Below, one piece after another: positions 4,998 through 5,979 of a stretch of 5,979 nt of DNA. The number at the start of each line of letters is the position of its first letter. The stretch's first letter is position 1. The DNA comes from an uncultured Prevotellaceae bacterium (GTDB lineage Bacteria > Bacteroidota > Bacteroidia > Bacteroidales > Bacteroidaceae), in contig CALAVF010000226.1 of the NCBI GenBank assembly GCA_937892315.1, forward strand, positions 1 through 5,979, written 5' to 3'. Made by a program: the position numbers and the translations under genes. The notes below the pieces were generated by a model. That model did no database searches and was not told the DNA's origin. It was given only the letters and a program-made list of their open reading frames with translations.

Positions 4998-5979
4998 TTA
5001 CTGGTATTTCTTAAAGACGACACTTGCATTGTGACCACCGAAGCCGAAGGTATTGCTGAGAGCGGCACGTACAGGACGCTCTTGAGCCTTGTTGAAGGTG
5101 AAGTTGAGACTGTAGTCAATCTCTGGGTCTTCATCTCCTTCAGCGTGGTTAATTGTTGGAGGTACAATGTCGTTCTTGACAGCGAGTACGCTAATCATCG
5201 CTTCAACAGCGCCGGCAGCACCAAGAAGGTGGCCTGTCATTGATTTTGTTGAACTGATGTTGAGCCTATAAGCCGCGTCTCCGAACACTTCCTTGATGGC
5301 TTTTGCCTCAGAGATGTCACCTACGTGGGTGGATGTGCCATGAACATTGATATAGTCAATGTCCTCAGGCTTCAATCCTGCATCTTTGAGGGCACGTTCC
5401 ATCACAAGTTTAGCACCGAGACCCTCGGGGTGAGTGGCTGTGATGTGATAAGCGTCGGCAGACATGCCTGCACCTACCATCTCAGCATAAATCTTAGCAC
5501 CACGAGCCTTGGCGTGCTCAAGTTCTTCAAGAATCAGAATGCCTGCACCTTCACCCATCACGAAACCGTCGCGGCTCGCACTGAATGGGCGACTTGCCTT
5601 CTCTGGCTCCTCGTTGCGAGTAGAGAGTGCCTTCATTGCGTTGAAGCCACCCACGCCTGATGCCCAGATTGCTGCTTCTGCACCACCTGCAACAATGGCG
5701 TTTGCCTTACCCAAACGGATGAGGTTGAATGCGTCAGCAAGAGCACTTGAAGATGAAGCACATGCCGAAGTTGTTGTGTAGTTAGGTCCGCGGAACCCAT
5801 ACTGGATGGAGATATGACCTGAAGCGATGTCCGCAATCATCTTTGGAATGAAGAACGGATTGAACTTAGGACCGAGTTGAGGGCCGTTGATGGCATAGTT
5901 GCCAGCCTCTTCCTCAAAAGTCTTGATACCTCCGATACCTACACCGAGCACCACTCCAATTTCGTTCTTGTCCACTGTT
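4998..5979 (-). CDS. fabF: 3-oxoacyl-[acyl-carrier-protein] synthase II (partial, N-terminus missing)
   Basis: Condensing enzyme of type II fatty-acid synthesis: it joins malonyl-ACP to an acyl-enzyme in the cytoplasm, releasing CO2. The reading frame is open to the right edge, so about the first 90 residues are outside; the GTG at 5975 is an internal Val, not the start. Counting that Val as 1, the nucleophile is Cys72 in TTTSACASSSSAL, and the two catalytic histidines are His212 in VHGTSTHVGD and His249 in STKSMTGHLLGAAGA, with the conserved Lys244 between them. The NTFGFGGHN loop (308-316) near the end is the phenylalanine gate of KAS II. The sequence ends normally at FKKYQ and TAA. By comparison with the roughly 415-residue family the visible part is complete and intact. 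In Bacteroidetes acpP usually lies just upstream; that is outside this window. Confidence 0.96.
   Translation of the reverse strand, partial: TVDKNEIGVVLGVGIGGIKTFEEEAGNYAINGPQLGPKFNPFFIPKMIADIASGHISIQYGFRGPNYTTTSACASSSSALADAFNLIRLGKANAIVAGGAEAAIWASGVGGFNAMKALSTRNEEPEKASRPFSASRDGFVMGEGAGILILEELEHAKARGAKIYAEMVGAGMSADAYHITATHPEGLGAKLVMERALKDAGLKPEDIDYINVHGTSTHVGDISEAKAIKEVFGDAAYRLNISSTKSMTGHLLGAAGAVEAMISVLAVKNDIVPPTINHAEGDEDPEIDYSLNFTFNKAQERPVRAALSNTFGFGGHNASVVFKKYQ

Noticed and set aside
5973..5975. GTG as a possible fabF start
   Set aside because: It falls inside the conserved body of FabF, roughly 90 residues after the expected start. The frame continues through the window edge, so the gene is simply cut.

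Overview
The window is an ordinary chromosomal stretch of a member of the Bacteroidales, most likely Prevotella or a close relative. This is inferred from protein flavour (RNase III, GH3-family enzyme and Big_5 lipoproteins of the Bacteroidetes type), an exact Bacteroidetes -7 promoter element (TAnnTTTG), the lack of clear Shine-Dalgarno sequences and the fabF-rnc gene order. No database search was possible. All five genes are on the minus strand, so transcription runs from high to low coordinates, and coding density is very high.

Layout in transcription order: (1) the 3' three-quarters of fabF (beta-ketoacyl-ACP synthase II), cut by the right edge; (2) a 70-base gap holding two stem-loops; (3) rnc (ribonuclease III), with a long charged insertion and an Asp-to-Asn change at one catalytic position; (4) a 97-base gap carrying a Bacteroidetes-type promoter; (5) a GH3 / acyl-acid-amido-synthetase-like adenylating enzyme; (6) a 742-residue lipoprotein with Big_5 (SbsA-like Ig) and small beta-sandwich modules, whose ATG overlaps the GH3 stop codon (ATGA); (7) after 18 bases, the first 56 codons of another lipoprotein, cut by the left edge.

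Two transcription units are suggested. fabF and rnc belong to fatty-acid synthesis and RNA processing, an order also found in other Bacteroidetes. GH3, the Big_5 lipoprotein and the second lipoprotein look like one operon made from the promoter at about 3959-3992. The GH3 enzyme is predicted cytoplasmic and the two lipoproteins are predicted membrane-anchored, so any shared pathway is unknown.

The most interesting signal is not a gene. A perfect 12-bp inverted repeat with a 6-base loop, followed by a run of T on the transcribed strand, lies inside the first 22 codons of rnc. With two further hairpins just upstream, one ending 3 bases before the rnc ATG, it suggests RNA-level control of rnc (attenuation or RNase III self-processing). 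Nothing resembles a mobile element, CRISPR array, defence system, tRNA or rRNA.
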